The notes: generated by a model not told the origin, from the letters alone. Positions 42,598 to 55,070 are shown, counted from the stretch's first letter. The stretch: 64,000 nucleotides of DNA from Ziziphus jujuba (GCF_031755915.1 NC_083385.1:13599001-13663000); one strand, 5' to 3'. A program made the numbers and translations.

Positions 42598-45573
42598 TGT
42601 CAGGACCCGTCCAAAATTCCTTCCCCGGAACCCTAGACAGCCCTGATCCCAGGGAAACCCTACCGAACTCTCCAACGGAAAATCCGGCAGAGCCTCCCCT
42701 AAGGGATTTACTTACCACAAACTACCTGCACTGAAAACACACTTCTAAAAATATCCCCTTATTCCTCCCACAATACTACAAATTGATTCCACAAATTGCA
42801 GCACTTCAAAATAAATACAGTAATCCAGTGCATAATAAATACAACAAGAATGAAAGAAATATTACAACTGCAATAAAAGAAAAACAGGGTACAGCACGAA
42901 CTAAAACAGCGAGGAAGATCAAGTCCGCTCCGAGTGAACGCCGACAACCTGGTACCTAGAGGAACGGAATTTAAGAGTGTGAGATGCTAATCATCTCAGT
43001 GAGCGACCCTACTACTATACCATATAATATCACAGTAATAAGTATAAATAATAATTATTTGGAAATAATATTTTCTCTCAAAACCCTTACAATTCTCTCA
43101 GTTGGAAAGGTTCCCCTTTTAAAACATTTTCATAAAACCCTTTATCCATAATCCCCGAAAACCAAGACATCAATTAAATACCAGAAGCGGTAACAATTAT
43201 ATTTTTAATTCCAATTCAGTTTCCAAACATTTTATTTTTAAAACACAGTTCTGAAAATCATTTGATGCACCCACTATATACCAGTGGCGCCAACAGTACC
43301 CAGCGTCCCAAGGTACCGCCAGACAGGAGGTTATAGAAAGAAACCGGCATACGGTCGCGTGGCGTCCCACTGCGCCGCTGCTAACCTGGTGTCCCGGCCA
43401 AAGGGGGGTGGCCGCCCTCTCCGATGGCATCCACAGGACACCCTCATAATATCAACCGCGCGCTACTCACACCCACCTGCGCGCTAATCACATCACCTGC
43501 GCGCTAATCACACCCACCTGCGCGCTAATCACAACCGTGTGCACACTAACCATATCACATATACCATATCACATAATCAGAACACCAGTACGTGCACGGT
43601 GCATCTAAAAATCATAAAATCCATAAATTTAAATCATAAAACAAATTTCACATTTTTCATAAGCATAGCGGGCATAATCCATCCGCTTGAACCGGGAAAT
43701 TCTCCACAATTTCCTTATAATTAATACCATAAATCCCATGATTTTCAAATCCACCAACTCCCAAATCCATCAATTCAAATATCCACATTTTTTCCAAGCA
43801 TAAATAATTTCTCGAAATATCATAATCAAATCCCATAATATTTTATGGGCATATTTCATAAAAATTGAAATCACCAACATAACCAAATATTTTCTTTGAA
43901 ATATTTGAAAATCAAATCATGCCCAATTTACCATTAAAACCACACCAATTTCAAAATCCTCAAAACCATAAAATAATTCCACACGGCATAATTTTGTAGA
44001 ATTCGCATTTTCTTAAATCCAATAAATATTTGGCATATAGAAATTAAATTCCAAATATTTAATTCACACATAATATATTCATCAATTAAATTCCCCAAAA
44101 TTAATTTGAAGGTGGGTCACTCACCTGGAGCACGCAATTAACCCATGATCCACTACGGGATCAATTCTACGATTCACCGGTGCTCCTAGAACAAAATTCA
44201 CAGACAGTCAAATAAATTAATATTTTAATCGGGTAAATAATACCCGGTACCCGGGGGGTCAAAACACAAACGATATCTAGAATTTACGAGTTATATACCG
44301 AATCGAAGCTCGAGTGATGCTAATCCCAGATCCGGTCTTAATTTTCGATGATCGTACCCGACGGGGTCGGAATTTTATCGGGAAGCTTTTCGGGTTTCGG
44401 CTCCGCAATTCTCCCAAACCGTCGCGAATTGGTGGAAACGGAAGTCGGATTTGGGTTCAGGAGGTCGAACACTGCGGACTGGAGCTGGCCGGAATTTTCG
44501 GGGTACTCGCCGGAACAGTGATTTCCGGCGGCCGCCACGTCACCGGCAACCGTCGCCGGAACAGTAATTTCCGACGGTGGCCGTTTGCTGTGAAATTTTG
44601 CAGATTTGTAGATCGTGAGGAGAGCAATCCAACGGGACCGACGGTGAGCAAAACGGAGGTCGGACGGCGGAGAAATCACCGTTTGAAGATTTTCGACCCC
44701 TCGCCGAAAAACGCTCCGATCCCGGCGCGTCGGTGGTCCGATGGCCGTGATTTTTGGTGGGTAGGCCGGACTTGAGGAGAGGATGCTGGGTGTATGGCGC
44801 GTGTACTGTATATCGGCCGGAATAGTGCCGATTCGCGGTGGCCGGCGGTGGAGGGGAAAAATCGCCGCCAAACTTCGGACGTCCGATCCGGGCGCGTCCG
44901 GCGGCCGTTCGCCGTGAAATTTGGAGGTTTTGCCGGAAATGAGGTGGGCAAGCTTTCTGTCCGGCGCATGTACAGTAACTCGGCCGGAACAGTGACAAAA
45001 TCCGGTGGCCGGCGGTGGCTCTTTCTCTCTCCTCTCTCTCTTTCTCTCTCTTCTCTCTCTTTCTCTCTCTTCCCCGAGTGTTTTAACAAATAAAACCCCT
45101 GCATGACACTGTTCATGCCACGTGGACCAATCAGAAACTGACACGTGGCGTTTCACTGTTCACCGACCCAAAAAAAATATTAAAATAATACGGTATCCGG
45201 TAAACTTCAAACGTCCATAACTTTTTAACCGGATGTCCGTTTTGAGCGTGCCGCTAGTCTGTGAACTCGTATCGACGAGTACTTTACAACCATACAAGAG
45301 TCAACTCACAATTACATCACAAGAAAAAGTCAACTCCCGGCACCTTTTAGACAGTTTACACTTCAACTTGTTTTGCCCATAACTTTCAAACCGTAGCTCC
45401 GTTTTCGACGTGCTACTAGTCTACGAACTCAGGGCGTCATGCACTTCGCCACGGTACCCTGGTCAACTCGAAATTCCCACCGAGTCAAAAAGTCAACTTT
45501 TGACCCCTTCGGTCAACGGTCAACCTCGGTCAACGTGCACGGATTCCAGTGCGATTCGGGACGGGGTGTTACA
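42598..45573 (-). mobile_element. Nested TG...CA element, probable non-autonomous LTR element or solo LTR (2,976 bp)
   Basis: Plus strand: begins TGTCAGGACCCGTCC and ends GGGACGGGGTGTTACA. On the minus strand it reads TGTAACACCCCGTCCC...GGACGGGTCCTGACA. The short inverted TG...CA termini are those of an LTR. Composition changes sharply at both ends, and 44300-45100 is far GC-richer than the surroundings. Inside are a 22-bp tandem repeat, diverged roughly 155-bp internal repeats rich in GCCGGAACAGT..CCGG, and a CT-rich tract near 45010-45070. No reverse transcriptase, integrase or gag frame is visible. A 5-bp duplication at the ends is not seen (TAACA versus GACAC), so the exact nature is open. 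The 272-codon minus frame here is low-complexity and not called a gene. Confidence 0.55.
43455..43550. repeat. ~22-bp tandem repeat CCTGCGCGCTAATCACA
   Basis: About four to five copies of a unit centred on CGCGCTAATCACA(T/C)C inside the nested element. Confidence 0.85.
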
Positions 45574-46784
45574 GACACCTATATATGCTATACAAATCAT
45601 TCACTTTATATTTATTTTATCTGTATAATTAGTTTAGGGTCAAGGATTTATCTGTATACAAATCCAAAAAGAAATATAATTAGTTTCCTAAGGGTCAAGT
45701 ACGTTTTTAAAAAAATTCTTCTTTTCAACCCACAAAAGCAGTTTTCTAGACAGAGTTTGAGTATCATGCACTAGTGAGATAACACCTTTAGCTTTAGGAT
45801 TTAAACTTCGATCAGGGTTTAATCCTTATATCCCTAAGTTGTAACAAATATATATATATATATACATATATTATGTTTTTTTATTACAAACTAACATTAT
45901 TACAAACTAACATTATTCTTCATCAAATTCATTGATTTTCCTACCTTCATCCTTTATTTATTTTCCATGCTTAGGGATGTCGATGGAACCCAAAAAAAAA
46001 AATAATAATAATAATTAAATTTAAAAAAAAATTAAAAAAATTAAAAACGACGTGTCGTCTGGGTGTCGTTCATCCCAGAGGACATGTCGTTCGATCCATC
46101 TTCAACCTTTGTCTGGGTTGACCTGAACCCGCCTAAACCGGTCCCGATTCGATTCTTGACCCGGTTGTTTCTCCCACCTCCGGCCACCGTTTAAGGCCAA
46201 ACCGGTCCCATTTTTTTCCTCTCTTCATTTCCTACTAATACCCAATATCAATCTATCCTAAAATCTAGGTTATAATCACTTCCATACAAAAACCTAAATC
46301 TTCAAAAATTTCACATTTTTAACCGGTTCTAAACACAAACCATAAGTTTCAATGTCTCACATTATACTAAATTTGTAAGTATTTAACGGTAAGGCAACAA
46401 ATAAACACAAAAAGAAAAAAAAAAACCCACACGGGTCCACGACAAGGTAACAAATAAACACAAAAACAAATCCATACCGGTCACGGCAAGGCAAAAAATC
46501 CACACAAAAACAAATCCACACCGGTCCACGGCAACAATTAAACAAAAATATTAAAACAAATTACCTCGGAGAGTGTTGAGATGAGATGAAGTTTTGTTTT
46601 TTTGTTTTTTCTTTGTATTTTTTTTTTTTTTTGTGCTGAGATGAAGCTTCCTTTGGCTTCCCCACAGCAAGTTTTGTTTTTTTGTATTTTTATGTATTCT
46701 TGTAAAAACAATTACTTCATGTACTTTGTTTTCTTTTTTTAAAAAATAGATTTTTGTTCTTTGTTTGTTTAAAATATAAAAAGA
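45574..46784. other. Right arm of the KAONASHI-type MULE
   Basis: Mostly AT-rich, with a GC-rich patch at about 46045-46210 (ACGACGTGTCGTCTGGGTGT, CCGGTCCC) that is not recognised as coding, and short tandem repeats at 46385-46545. Confidence 0.45.
46385..46545. repeat. Subterminal tandem repeat near the right end
   Basis: Three imperfect copies of about 44-56 bp containing AAGGCAACAAATAAACACAA and CACCGGTCCACGGC. Located about 370 bp inside the element end. Confidence 0.7.
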
Positions 46785-46910
46785 TATTTAAGTCATTCTT
46801 TATTGATTTAAGGTTAAAATAGATATTGAAAGATAGAAAAAAAAAATAACAAATAAAAAGATAAAAATCGTGAAGCTCATCCTTATTGAGAGCATTGGGC
46901 CAAATTTCCC
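46785..46910 (-). repeat. Right terminal inverted repeat of KAONASHI-type MULE
   Basis: Reverse complement matches 27433-27560. The outermost bases are GGGAAATTTGGCCCAATG. Confidence 0.88.
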
Positions 46911-46919
46911 ATGAAATTA
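46911..46919. repeat. 9-bp target-site duplication, right copy
   Basis: ATGAAATTA, identical to 27424-27432. Confidence 0.93.
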
Positions 46920-47548
46920 TGAAGAAGCCCGCGAACATAAGTATAATGGGCTTAAAGAGCCACGTTGTCCAACAAGGGCCTGACATCCTCCAAATCGGGT
47001 CCAATCAATTTTCATGGTTTTTGAGGGCATTGAATTAGGATAGGAAAAAATAAAATAAAATAAAACAATAAGCTTTTTAAATCAACCCAACCAAATAAAT
47101 ATTTGGACTAAAAAATAGTTGGTTTGAATAATATATATATATATATATATATATTAATTTTACATTTAAATTATTAGTTATTATAATGAATAGCAATTTT
47201 TTTTAGGACATATAACAATTTAATTTTAAAAGTTCGATTTTAAAACTATTTTTTATCCAGAAAAAAATGAAACTATTTAACTGATCCACAATGGATAATT
47301 TAAACTAAAAATCAAATCAAATCAAAAAATAATGTATGAGCAGTTCTAATAAAAAACAATTATGAGCAGTGAAAGACTACCAACAAAAGCTTACTAAAAT
47401 GATATAGCAAAGTGATATCTATTATTTTAATAGTTGATTTTTTTTTTTGTGAATATTTTTAGTAGTTAAAAATTTATTATAACATAAATAGAGATAAATC
47501 TTTAAAAAAGGTAAATGGAGATAAGTAAACAATTATGATGTGATAAGT

Positions 47549-47579
<31 letters not shown>

Positions 47580-48019
47580 GAAACAAAGTATAACAAAATA
47601 TAAATTAATAAAAAATGGCATCATGAATTATTCTTATGTTAAATTATCTTTACATGTATAACACTATAACCGAGTTCCAGCAAAAATTCTCATGTAAATT
47701 GAGATATTTTCCTTTATATTTTAATACAAATTTACATACTTAGTTTAATTTCAAAAATTAAACAAAATATAAGGTGGACACCTCACTTCTTGTCAAAATT
47801 CCGGATACGTGGCATCGAGAGTGACACCTATCAAATTCCATGCAAATCGGTGTGAGTTTAGCAATGCCTGCTCTCCGGCCTCTTCACTATCCCTTGGCCC
47901 CCACCCAAAAAAAAAAAAAAAAAAAAAATTCCAAAGCAGGCCAAATTCTAATGCCACCGTTTCCAAACCTTCCAAATCAAACGAACCAAAAAAGAGGGAA
48001 AAAAATAAAATAAAATAAA
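46920..48019. other. Intergenic / upstream region of the J-protein gene
   Basis: AT-rich, with (AT)n tracts at about 47131-47153 and 47558-47578. The last 150 bp are richer in C and carry a long A-tract (47908-47928), probably the 5' leader of the gene at 48020. Confidence 0.5.
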
Positions 48020-51000
48020 ATGGCTGCTCTCGTCGGTGATTCCAATATGGCCGGAATATATCGCCGCCGGGATATACCTCTGGTAATAACTCAAGGAAAT
48101 CCCAGCAAAACTTCGTCGTATTTCTTGGTCTTATATCCGAGTTGCAGAGGTCAGCGGTTTAGTAGCAGTGCGGACTCAGTTGGGTCCGAATTCTCCAAAC
48201 AAAACGCATACGAACTCTTAGGAGTTTCAGAGACCAGCTCATTTGCCGAAATCAAAGCTTCTTTTCACAAATTGGCCAAGCAAACTCATCCTGACGTTGC
48301 ACAGTCCAAGAGAGATTCCGATGCTTCTCAGAGATTTGTGCAAATACTTGCAGCCTATGAGGTGCTTTCATGGCTTTTTTTTTTTTTTTTTTTTTGTTCA
48401 TATATATCTTTTGAATCTCTCTAACACGCGCACGTCAATGGAATTGTACTATATTGGTGATGGTGATAGTAAATTTATCAAATTGAAAGGTTTGGTATAA
48501 GACAATTCATGATTAACCTCTAACCAACCATATGTTTCTGCCGGCACAAAGGAAAGAGTAGGACACCGCGGGCTCTCGATGCATTTCTTTCATCTATACC
48601 GTACTGATATTCTGGACACATTGGAGATTTATGGGCCATTATATTCTCTGTTCATTGTATTTGGGATGGTATTTAGCAACGTAGACTAGCGTTTAAGCTA
48701 TAAATTATACATCCAATATGTTTTTCATGAGCAGTTGTGGATTGGATTGGAAATTGTTAGTTCATTCTTCATACATTGCTTTGGTCCAGAATTTAACTAA
48801 GGTTCATAAAGTTGGTTGTGTTTTCTATATTATTTATGTTGTTACTATTTAAATTTCATTTGGGAATACACTGAATTTTATTCTGGGATATCATAATTAC
48901 TATTCTGTATAGTGGGTAATGGTGATTTGTAGTTTTGTCTATGCTTTAATATACAGGTATAGTGACTTAACGGCATAATCAATAATGGATTGCAGATTCT
49001 TTCTGATTCTGAAAGGAGGACCCACTATGACAGGTATCTACTATCTCAGAGAAAGGTTATACAAAAACAATCTGGTCAGGGCGCAGCATTATACACTTAT
49101 AAAACCCATGCTACAACGTATAAGCAAATGGAAGTTGTTGAATGGTTGAAGTGGTATAGATTAGCTATAAATGATATATTGTCAGAGAAAAGAGTGGTTG
49201 TTGGGAATGGATATTTTGATGTACTTGAAAGGGATTTTTATTCAGCCATACATGCAGCATTCTATGGCCCTGTAATAGAGTCTATGGATTTTCTTCCCGA
49301 GTGCTTCGAAGCTGAGGAGAGGTCAGTGTATGAAACTCCTGAGGTGCTTCATTTGGTTTCAGGGCGTGATCTTTTTGGGATGGTCTGCTTGGTAAACAAA
49401 GTTCCAGAACTGTCATTTTACAGTAACAAAAAGTTAGAATCTTTCAGTTCTGGCGATATGGGTGTCCGTCAATCTGTCAAGGATGTGAGCTTTTTTATGA
49501 ACTCTGAGGGTATGAATGACGTAAAGAATTCACAGGTGAATACATGCAACCTAAAAGACCATGCATCTGATGCATATAGAGATTTAGAATTGCATGTATC
49601 TGGAAGGGTGGTTGCTATGGCAACGAGAGTCCCTCCTAAAGGCTACTGTGATGGGATGCAGAATGAAGACACTCATGATAAGATTCATGTATTTCTTAAC
49701 TCATCTCAATATCCCACACATATTAATGAAGGATTTCAAAAGAATTCCTTTTCAGGCGATGGAGTTGGATTAAGAATTCCCTTGGGAACTATATCTGGAC
49801 TGGGGACTAGCCCAGAAGAAGGGTCTTGCTTTGTCTACAATAGCAGTGGTACCAAAACCCATCTGATCATGAAGCATAGGACTCTGATGGTTTGTAAAAC
49901 TGGTCATTTTTTCTTCTATGTTTTCAAGTGTTTATCATTGTTGGGATACAACTTATCCTCCAACTTGAACTTATTTATTTGCATTCGAATGCAATTGATT
50001 CCTTATGCAACTTATATTTGGCTGGGTTGTCGAGTTTATGTTTCCTTTTGAGTCTTGAGCTATTCTTAGTCATCTTTGTCTACTTGTGTCATTGTAATTA
50101 TATGTGTCATTGTGGTCTCAATATTCAATATACAAGTGACTCGAGTGATCATTATATAGTGATATATCTTACAAAAATTGTTATCAGGTGAAGCACATGC
50201 ACTGGTATGAACTTGGAGAAGAAGTCTCTGTTTGTGAGTGCAGGTGCAGTAGAGCCCGGTTACCACCAAGCAAGTAAGCTGCAACATTCTATGATTGCTT
50301 TGCATAGGTGACAGTAAAAGGATATAATCTGTTGTTCATTATGCAAGTACATGAGCTTTCATAGTTGTGGTTCTTTTTGCTACAGAAGAGGATGCTACGG
50401 ATTTATCATGCATGCTTGTTTGTTCCGTGAATGATTATTTTTGTAATTGTCATAATTATAAAGCTGAAAAATGGTTTGGATCTTTTTTAATGTTTAATTC
50501 GTTTATCAAGAAGTTAAAACCGGCATCTAAAACTATCAGTTTTCTCTGGTTGAGATTAATTCTTGTTTGCAGTCATCAATTATGTCATTTAAAAATATCA
50601 CATGACCCCTATCATGCTAAATAACTCTCCTGATTTCCTACTTGTAATACTTCAAATATTCTTCTTATATATGTATAGAAGAAACTTTACAATTTTCTAA
50701 ACTTGCCTATGCAAACAGATTTTGGCTATTTGAGCCTCGATGTGGCATGCATGATATAGGTGGTTGGTATCTTGAAACTTTTGGTAGAGACAGGAAAGGC
50801 CGGACAGTCCTATCACAGCGGTATTGGGATGGCTTTGATACAAATGAACAACTTGATAAGTAAGTAGATGCCATTTGCTTGAGCTTTTTTAATTTCTTGT
50901 CTCTGCTTTAGTGATTGACCACTTTATTAGATGGAACAGACATTTAGTTACAAACTTGTTTTGCATCAATTGTTGATTCTTTTGCCATTATCAACTTATA

Positions 51001-51650
51001 GTATATGCTACAAACCAGAAAAGTTCTAAGTAGTTTAATGAAAATTTAGGACCTTACATAACTTTTTAGATTACATTTAAATCATTTTGAGAAGCAATGC
51101 CAATATCAGCATATTTCTTACTATTTCCTAAAAATTGATTTTTATTTTTATTTGTTTATTTATTTATTTATTTTTTTCCGTTTGCTAATAAACCAGCTTT
51201 GTCATTCAAAGACTGATGACTTATCAGTCGCCATTATTTCAGAATTTTTTATTTTTTTTTGGTTTTCTAATAAACTAACATAAACCTGATTTTCTTACAA
51301 GGTCTGGAATCAACTAGAGAATGAGTTCTGCTTGCATGGAGAACAATGTTGACACTATAATATCTCCTGACCCCAAATATCATGCACCATTTTTAGATAG
51401 TATAAATTATGCAATATATATATATATATATATATAAATTTAGTATCTCTTGTGTTCTGGATGCATGCCTTTGGAAACTTACTATCTCATTCGTGTTAAC
51501 TGCAGAAGACTCCATCCTGCAATGTATGTTCTTGCTCTTGCATATAGAACTTTAGATCTTGAAGATGCAAAAAGAAGGAAATGGTATGCCAGAGTGGTTG
51601 TTGAACAACAAGTATCTAGAATTCTCAGGTGGTGTAAAAAACTTGTATAG
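48020..51650 (+). CDS. J-domain (DnaJ/HSP40) protein, 535 aa
   Basis: Exons 48020-48361, 48996-49889, 50188-50273, 50719-50859 and 51506-51650. All introns are GT-AG and the frame is open throughout. Residues 1-60 are rich in R, S and hydrophobic residues and could be a plastid or mitochondrial transit peptide. Residues about 61-130 form a J domain (NAYELLGVSETSSFAEIKAS; HPD at 90-92; ERRTHYDRYL), so it should stimulate an HSP70. No G/F region or CxxCxGxG zinc finger follows, making it a class III (type C) J protein. The long C-terminal part is unknown but well structured at its end (VSVCECRCSRARLPPSKFWL, CGMHDIGGWYLETFGRD, HPAMYVLALAYRTLDLEDAK). The first ATG gives the J domain at the usual distance. 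Exon joins are by eye. Confidence 0.88.
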
Positions 51651-52653
51651 AAGGGACACATGTACCCTTTGACACATCAAATGCTTCATCTCTCCGCACT
51701 GAGAATGCCTTATTTTGGAGTACAGAGGAATAATCTGTTTTTTCACTCCATTTTTCATTTTCTCGATGCCATTGGAGGCAAAGTAAAAGAGCAGTAATCA
51801 TGCAAAATCACTTGTCCTCTGTATCTTGGTCAAAGTGATCTATAGAGATCACAAAGATAACTCTTGGTATATCATCAAAGGACAGTTGACTAGAGTATCC
51901 AGCAGATGCTAGAAACTTATTTGGCAAAATATTATTTGGGGCTTTCTTACACCATATTCATTAGCCATCTGCCTTGGTGTAATGCTTCATGTCCAAAGTT
52001 AGAGGATCGGTTTTGGTTTTGCATTGTTATCAGCTGATAAAGGTTGTAAGAAATCAAAGGATGATGATCAGCGATTCTGTATCCCGCTTCTGATGTTCAT
52101 AAATCATTCTACTACCAGGATTTGTAAAGATTGTTTTTTGGATATTTCGGATATCCAGTTGCTATTGCAACATATTCTGAAAGGTGCTAAGGCATTGCTT
52201 CAGGGATGGAAGGACTGGTAAATTTAAAATTATTCTGGGGTAATTTATTCAAAATAATTACTAGGTGGTGGCTAATTGAGAAGAAATTTATAGTATTTAA
52301 ACTTCCATGCAAACTCATGAAGATTCAATTCTGCGGTATTAGGTCTGACTTAGCAGGTTATATATGTTTATGATTTCTTATGATAATAGCTGCAAGGCTT
52401 ATGTTGAAGGTTACTGTTTTTCTCTCTTCCCCTTAATGTATAATGTATGACTATATTATAAATCAAGCATGTCACTATTTGTTATATTTTCGTTCCTATC
52501 TCTTTCGTACTTTGCTGACGTTTCTTATGCTCTAAACTGTAATTTCCTTGAAATAATGAGATCAAACTTTCTAATCCTTCATCTTTTTTTTTTTAGTACA
52601 AATCACAGAGCACATGTATAAAATGGAGTTGGGTACAATTCCCTTTTGTCCCT
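51651..52653. other. Convergent 3' flanks of the J-protein gene and CGLD27
   Basis: About 1 kb of non-coding sequence between two stop codons. A 65-codon plus frame at 52024-52221 does not resemble a known protein and is likely 3' UTR. Confidence 0.5.
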
Positions 52654-54615
52654 TTACTTAGTTAGATCATCCCATTTGCAGTATTGCCCACCCGCTAATG
52701 CACGGTAAAACCTATCTCTGCAGTAGACTGGTCTACCATCAGCAGCTTCAGCAGCAGCTGCCGCAAGATCATCATCGGTTTTCACCTCTAAAGGCAATTT
52801 AAGCAACTCTTCTTTCCTAAGAATTCAACAAGACATGTTGAGAGGTCAGAGTAGGAATACATACAAATTGATACCCAGGTAGGAGACTTGCAATATCTGT
52901 TTGTTTATTATTAATACCTTATATTGAATTTTGAGCTGACCGTCGAAGCTGGATTTTTTGACTGATTTTCTTCTGTGGTGAAAGTAGTATGAAAGAAATT
53001 CTCCACTGGGGTCGCAAATATAAATAGAAAAACTGCTGTCACTAGTAACACCCCCGTTCCCACGAGTGTCTGTTTAAGCAGTTTGACCACTGGTTTAACC
53101 TGAAGCATAATATCCATGTCAAGTTTTCATATGAATTTCATATTGTACTTGAAAAAAGAAAAATTCAAACCAAAAGTAAAGCTTGCAGAACTTTTCATCT
53201 GTTAGTACCTTGTAAGAGCCCAATAGTCTGTCACGGGCGAGGACCTATAAGGAAAAACGAAAATAAAGCATTAGCTTTGAATTGCAGAATTGGGTACTTG
53301 ATTATTCATGCAACCTGAACTATGAAGTGGAGATCAAACCAAAATAAAATATTTTCTTATTTGTCTTCCTACTCATTAAAGCATGTCCATCTTCGTGAAT
53401 GTATATTTTATTTTTCACGCTGTTATTTAACAGTGAAAATACGAACACTTTTATATGCATAAATCTGCGTTTGCTGATAGACATCCTTTCGATCTTGTTT
53501 TCAATTCAAAATAAGTTTGTTTATTTCTCAACTAATCATCTAGAGCATGCTTGTCATTAGCGATTTGAATTTTGCAGTGTCATTAGCGATTCTTCTATGT
53601 GATTAGGTCACAGTCCCATAGAGCTCCACTGTCATATTGGAAGAAGACATGGCACTATTTTCCTCCGATAATTATATTCCCTTTAACCCCTGCCTTAAAG
53701 TTGAAAATCGAGTGGGATTTTGTAGGTTGAAGATTTCATAGAAGGTAAATTCATCCGGTTTTGAGCAGTTTAATCCGGGGTCTCCAAGAAAGAAAATACA
53801 TAGACAAAGCAAAGGATTTATATAGACAGAATGCTAACCTCTGGTGGTTTTACCCACATTTGTCCATCATACCATCCACTTTCTTCATAAGGTATAACTG
53901 CTGATAGAAGTCTATCACCAACATAGCTCCATCCCTGCAGTACACGTGGTTCAAATGGGTCTATCTGAAGATTATTTTCCTTTGAAAAAAATTAAAATAT
54001 ATATATGTATATATATAATCTATTTGGAGAAAATGCTCTCATCCTATTCTCATTATTTTAGCTTAATTATTTTTCATGTTCACTGCTGAGCTACTCATAC
54101 ATATCCAAACAGCGATGAAGATGAAGATGGAAAAGAAAAGGAAGGGAAGATTTGTACCAGATAAATTCGTAAAACAATCAATGACACGAGGAAAAGAGTC
54201 CCTGTTCCAGCAGCTAGCACAAATCGTAGAGGTTCCTGCAGCGTAGGAACAGACAAGTAGAAAATGGTAAATGAATTATCCCAATATTATTTATTATATA
54301 TTGTTCTAGAGAAATCAGCCTACACAAGAATCTTCATGCCATATTTCATGATTTATGTTTCACAAAATGGAATATTTGAGTCTTACCCTTGAAGGATTAA
54401 AGCTTGCAGCTGCAATTGGCACCCCTAGAACTGTGAAAGTTACCAACCAAAGACCTCCAAGGCGAAGAAATAAGGGTCCTGGTCCCAGATCGCCCCATGA
54501 ATATAAGGTACCATCTTTTAAAGATGAGTACTCATTCACCTATATATATATATATAAAACCTCATACTTGTTTAAGTAAAAATTCTTTAAGTTGCTCAAA
54601 TTAAGAAGCTTAATT

Positions 54616-54673
<58 letters not shown>

Positions 54674-54945
54674 CATATATATATGTACCGAAACATAAAA
54701 CATAAACATACCGGTCTTTGCTCAAAAGGAACCTCAATTTCCATCCCGGGATCCCAGCTCTGGCCACGGAAGCCACTCGTCTCGCCTCCGGTTTCATCTT
54801 TCAGGGCTTTGATAGAAATTCCTAGAGATGTTCTGCGATTACTTTGATACTGGATGACCCATGACCCATAGCTAGTACTGCTGCTAGCCTTCGCTTGTCT
54901 GCAGGGGCTAGAAATCAAAGTGCAATACACATTTGCTCGAAGCAT
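52654..54945 (-). CDS. CGLD27: CGLD27-like plastid membrane protein (DUF1230)
   Basis: Seven exons on the minus strand: 54945-54712, 54539-54387, 54235-54158, 53934-53839, 53244-53209, 53099-52918 and 52816-52654. All have GT-AG introns and joins keep the frame, giving 313 aa. The first about 70 residues are Ser/Arg-rich and suit a chloroplast transit peptide. The DUF1230 domain follows (NEYSSLKDGTLYSWGDLGPG, then AAASFNPSREPLRF, RIYLGWSYVGDRLLSA, YEESGWYDGQMWVKPPE). Three membrane spans are visible at about 101-123, 134-155 and 210-229. The tail has YCRDRFYRAL and ends WDDLTK. CGLD27 is conserved in green algae, plants and diatoms. In Arabidopsis the gene (At5g67370) is known as iron-deficiency responsive, and its biochemical function is not settled. 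Everything needed appears intact. Confidence 0.93.
54618..54670. repeat. (CT)n microsatellite in CGLD27 intron 1
   Basis: About 26 uninterrupted TC/CT dinucleotides, placed between the donor at 54711 and the acceptor at 54540. Probably length-polymorphic and useful as a marker. Confidence 0.97.
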
Positions 54946-55070
54946 CTATTAATCTTTCAGAATTTGAGCTCTGAGGTTGGTTTGCACCAGAGGGATAGTT
55001 TTGAATCTCTCTGATGAAGTCTCTGGTGAAACCCAAATAAAACAGAGGGAATGAAAGGTTTTTGAGCACT

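Larger units (their letters stand above)
27433..46910. mobile_element. KAONASHI-type Mutator-like element (19,478 bp)
   Basis: The element starts GGAGAATTTGGCCCAATG and its other end, read on the opposite strand, is GGGAAATTTGGCCCAATG. The similarity continues for about 110-130 bp (GGATGAGCTTCACGATTTTTA is shared). Perfect 9-bp duplications ATGAAATTA flank it. Contents from left to right: fragments resembling PHYLLO and an NTMC2T5-like gene, a MuDR-type transposase pseudogene (+), a 255-bp tandem/inverted array, a DUF1985-Ulp1 pseudogene (-), a nested 3-kb TG...CA element and a right arm with short tandem repeats. MULEs carrying Ulp1-like proteases (KAONASHI genes in Arabidopsis, CUMULE in melon) are known. 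The exact duplication suggests an insertion not extremely old, although both element genes are decayed. Confidence 0.92.

Noticed and set aside
44338..45156. 272-codon minus-strand open frame rich in R, P and S
   Set aside because: It lies in the GC-rich repeated part of the nested TG...CA element. Several overlapping frames are open at once and composition is low-complexity.
51964..52221. Possible small gene after the J-protein stop codon
   Set aside because: No homology recognised. Position and composition fit a 3' UTR.
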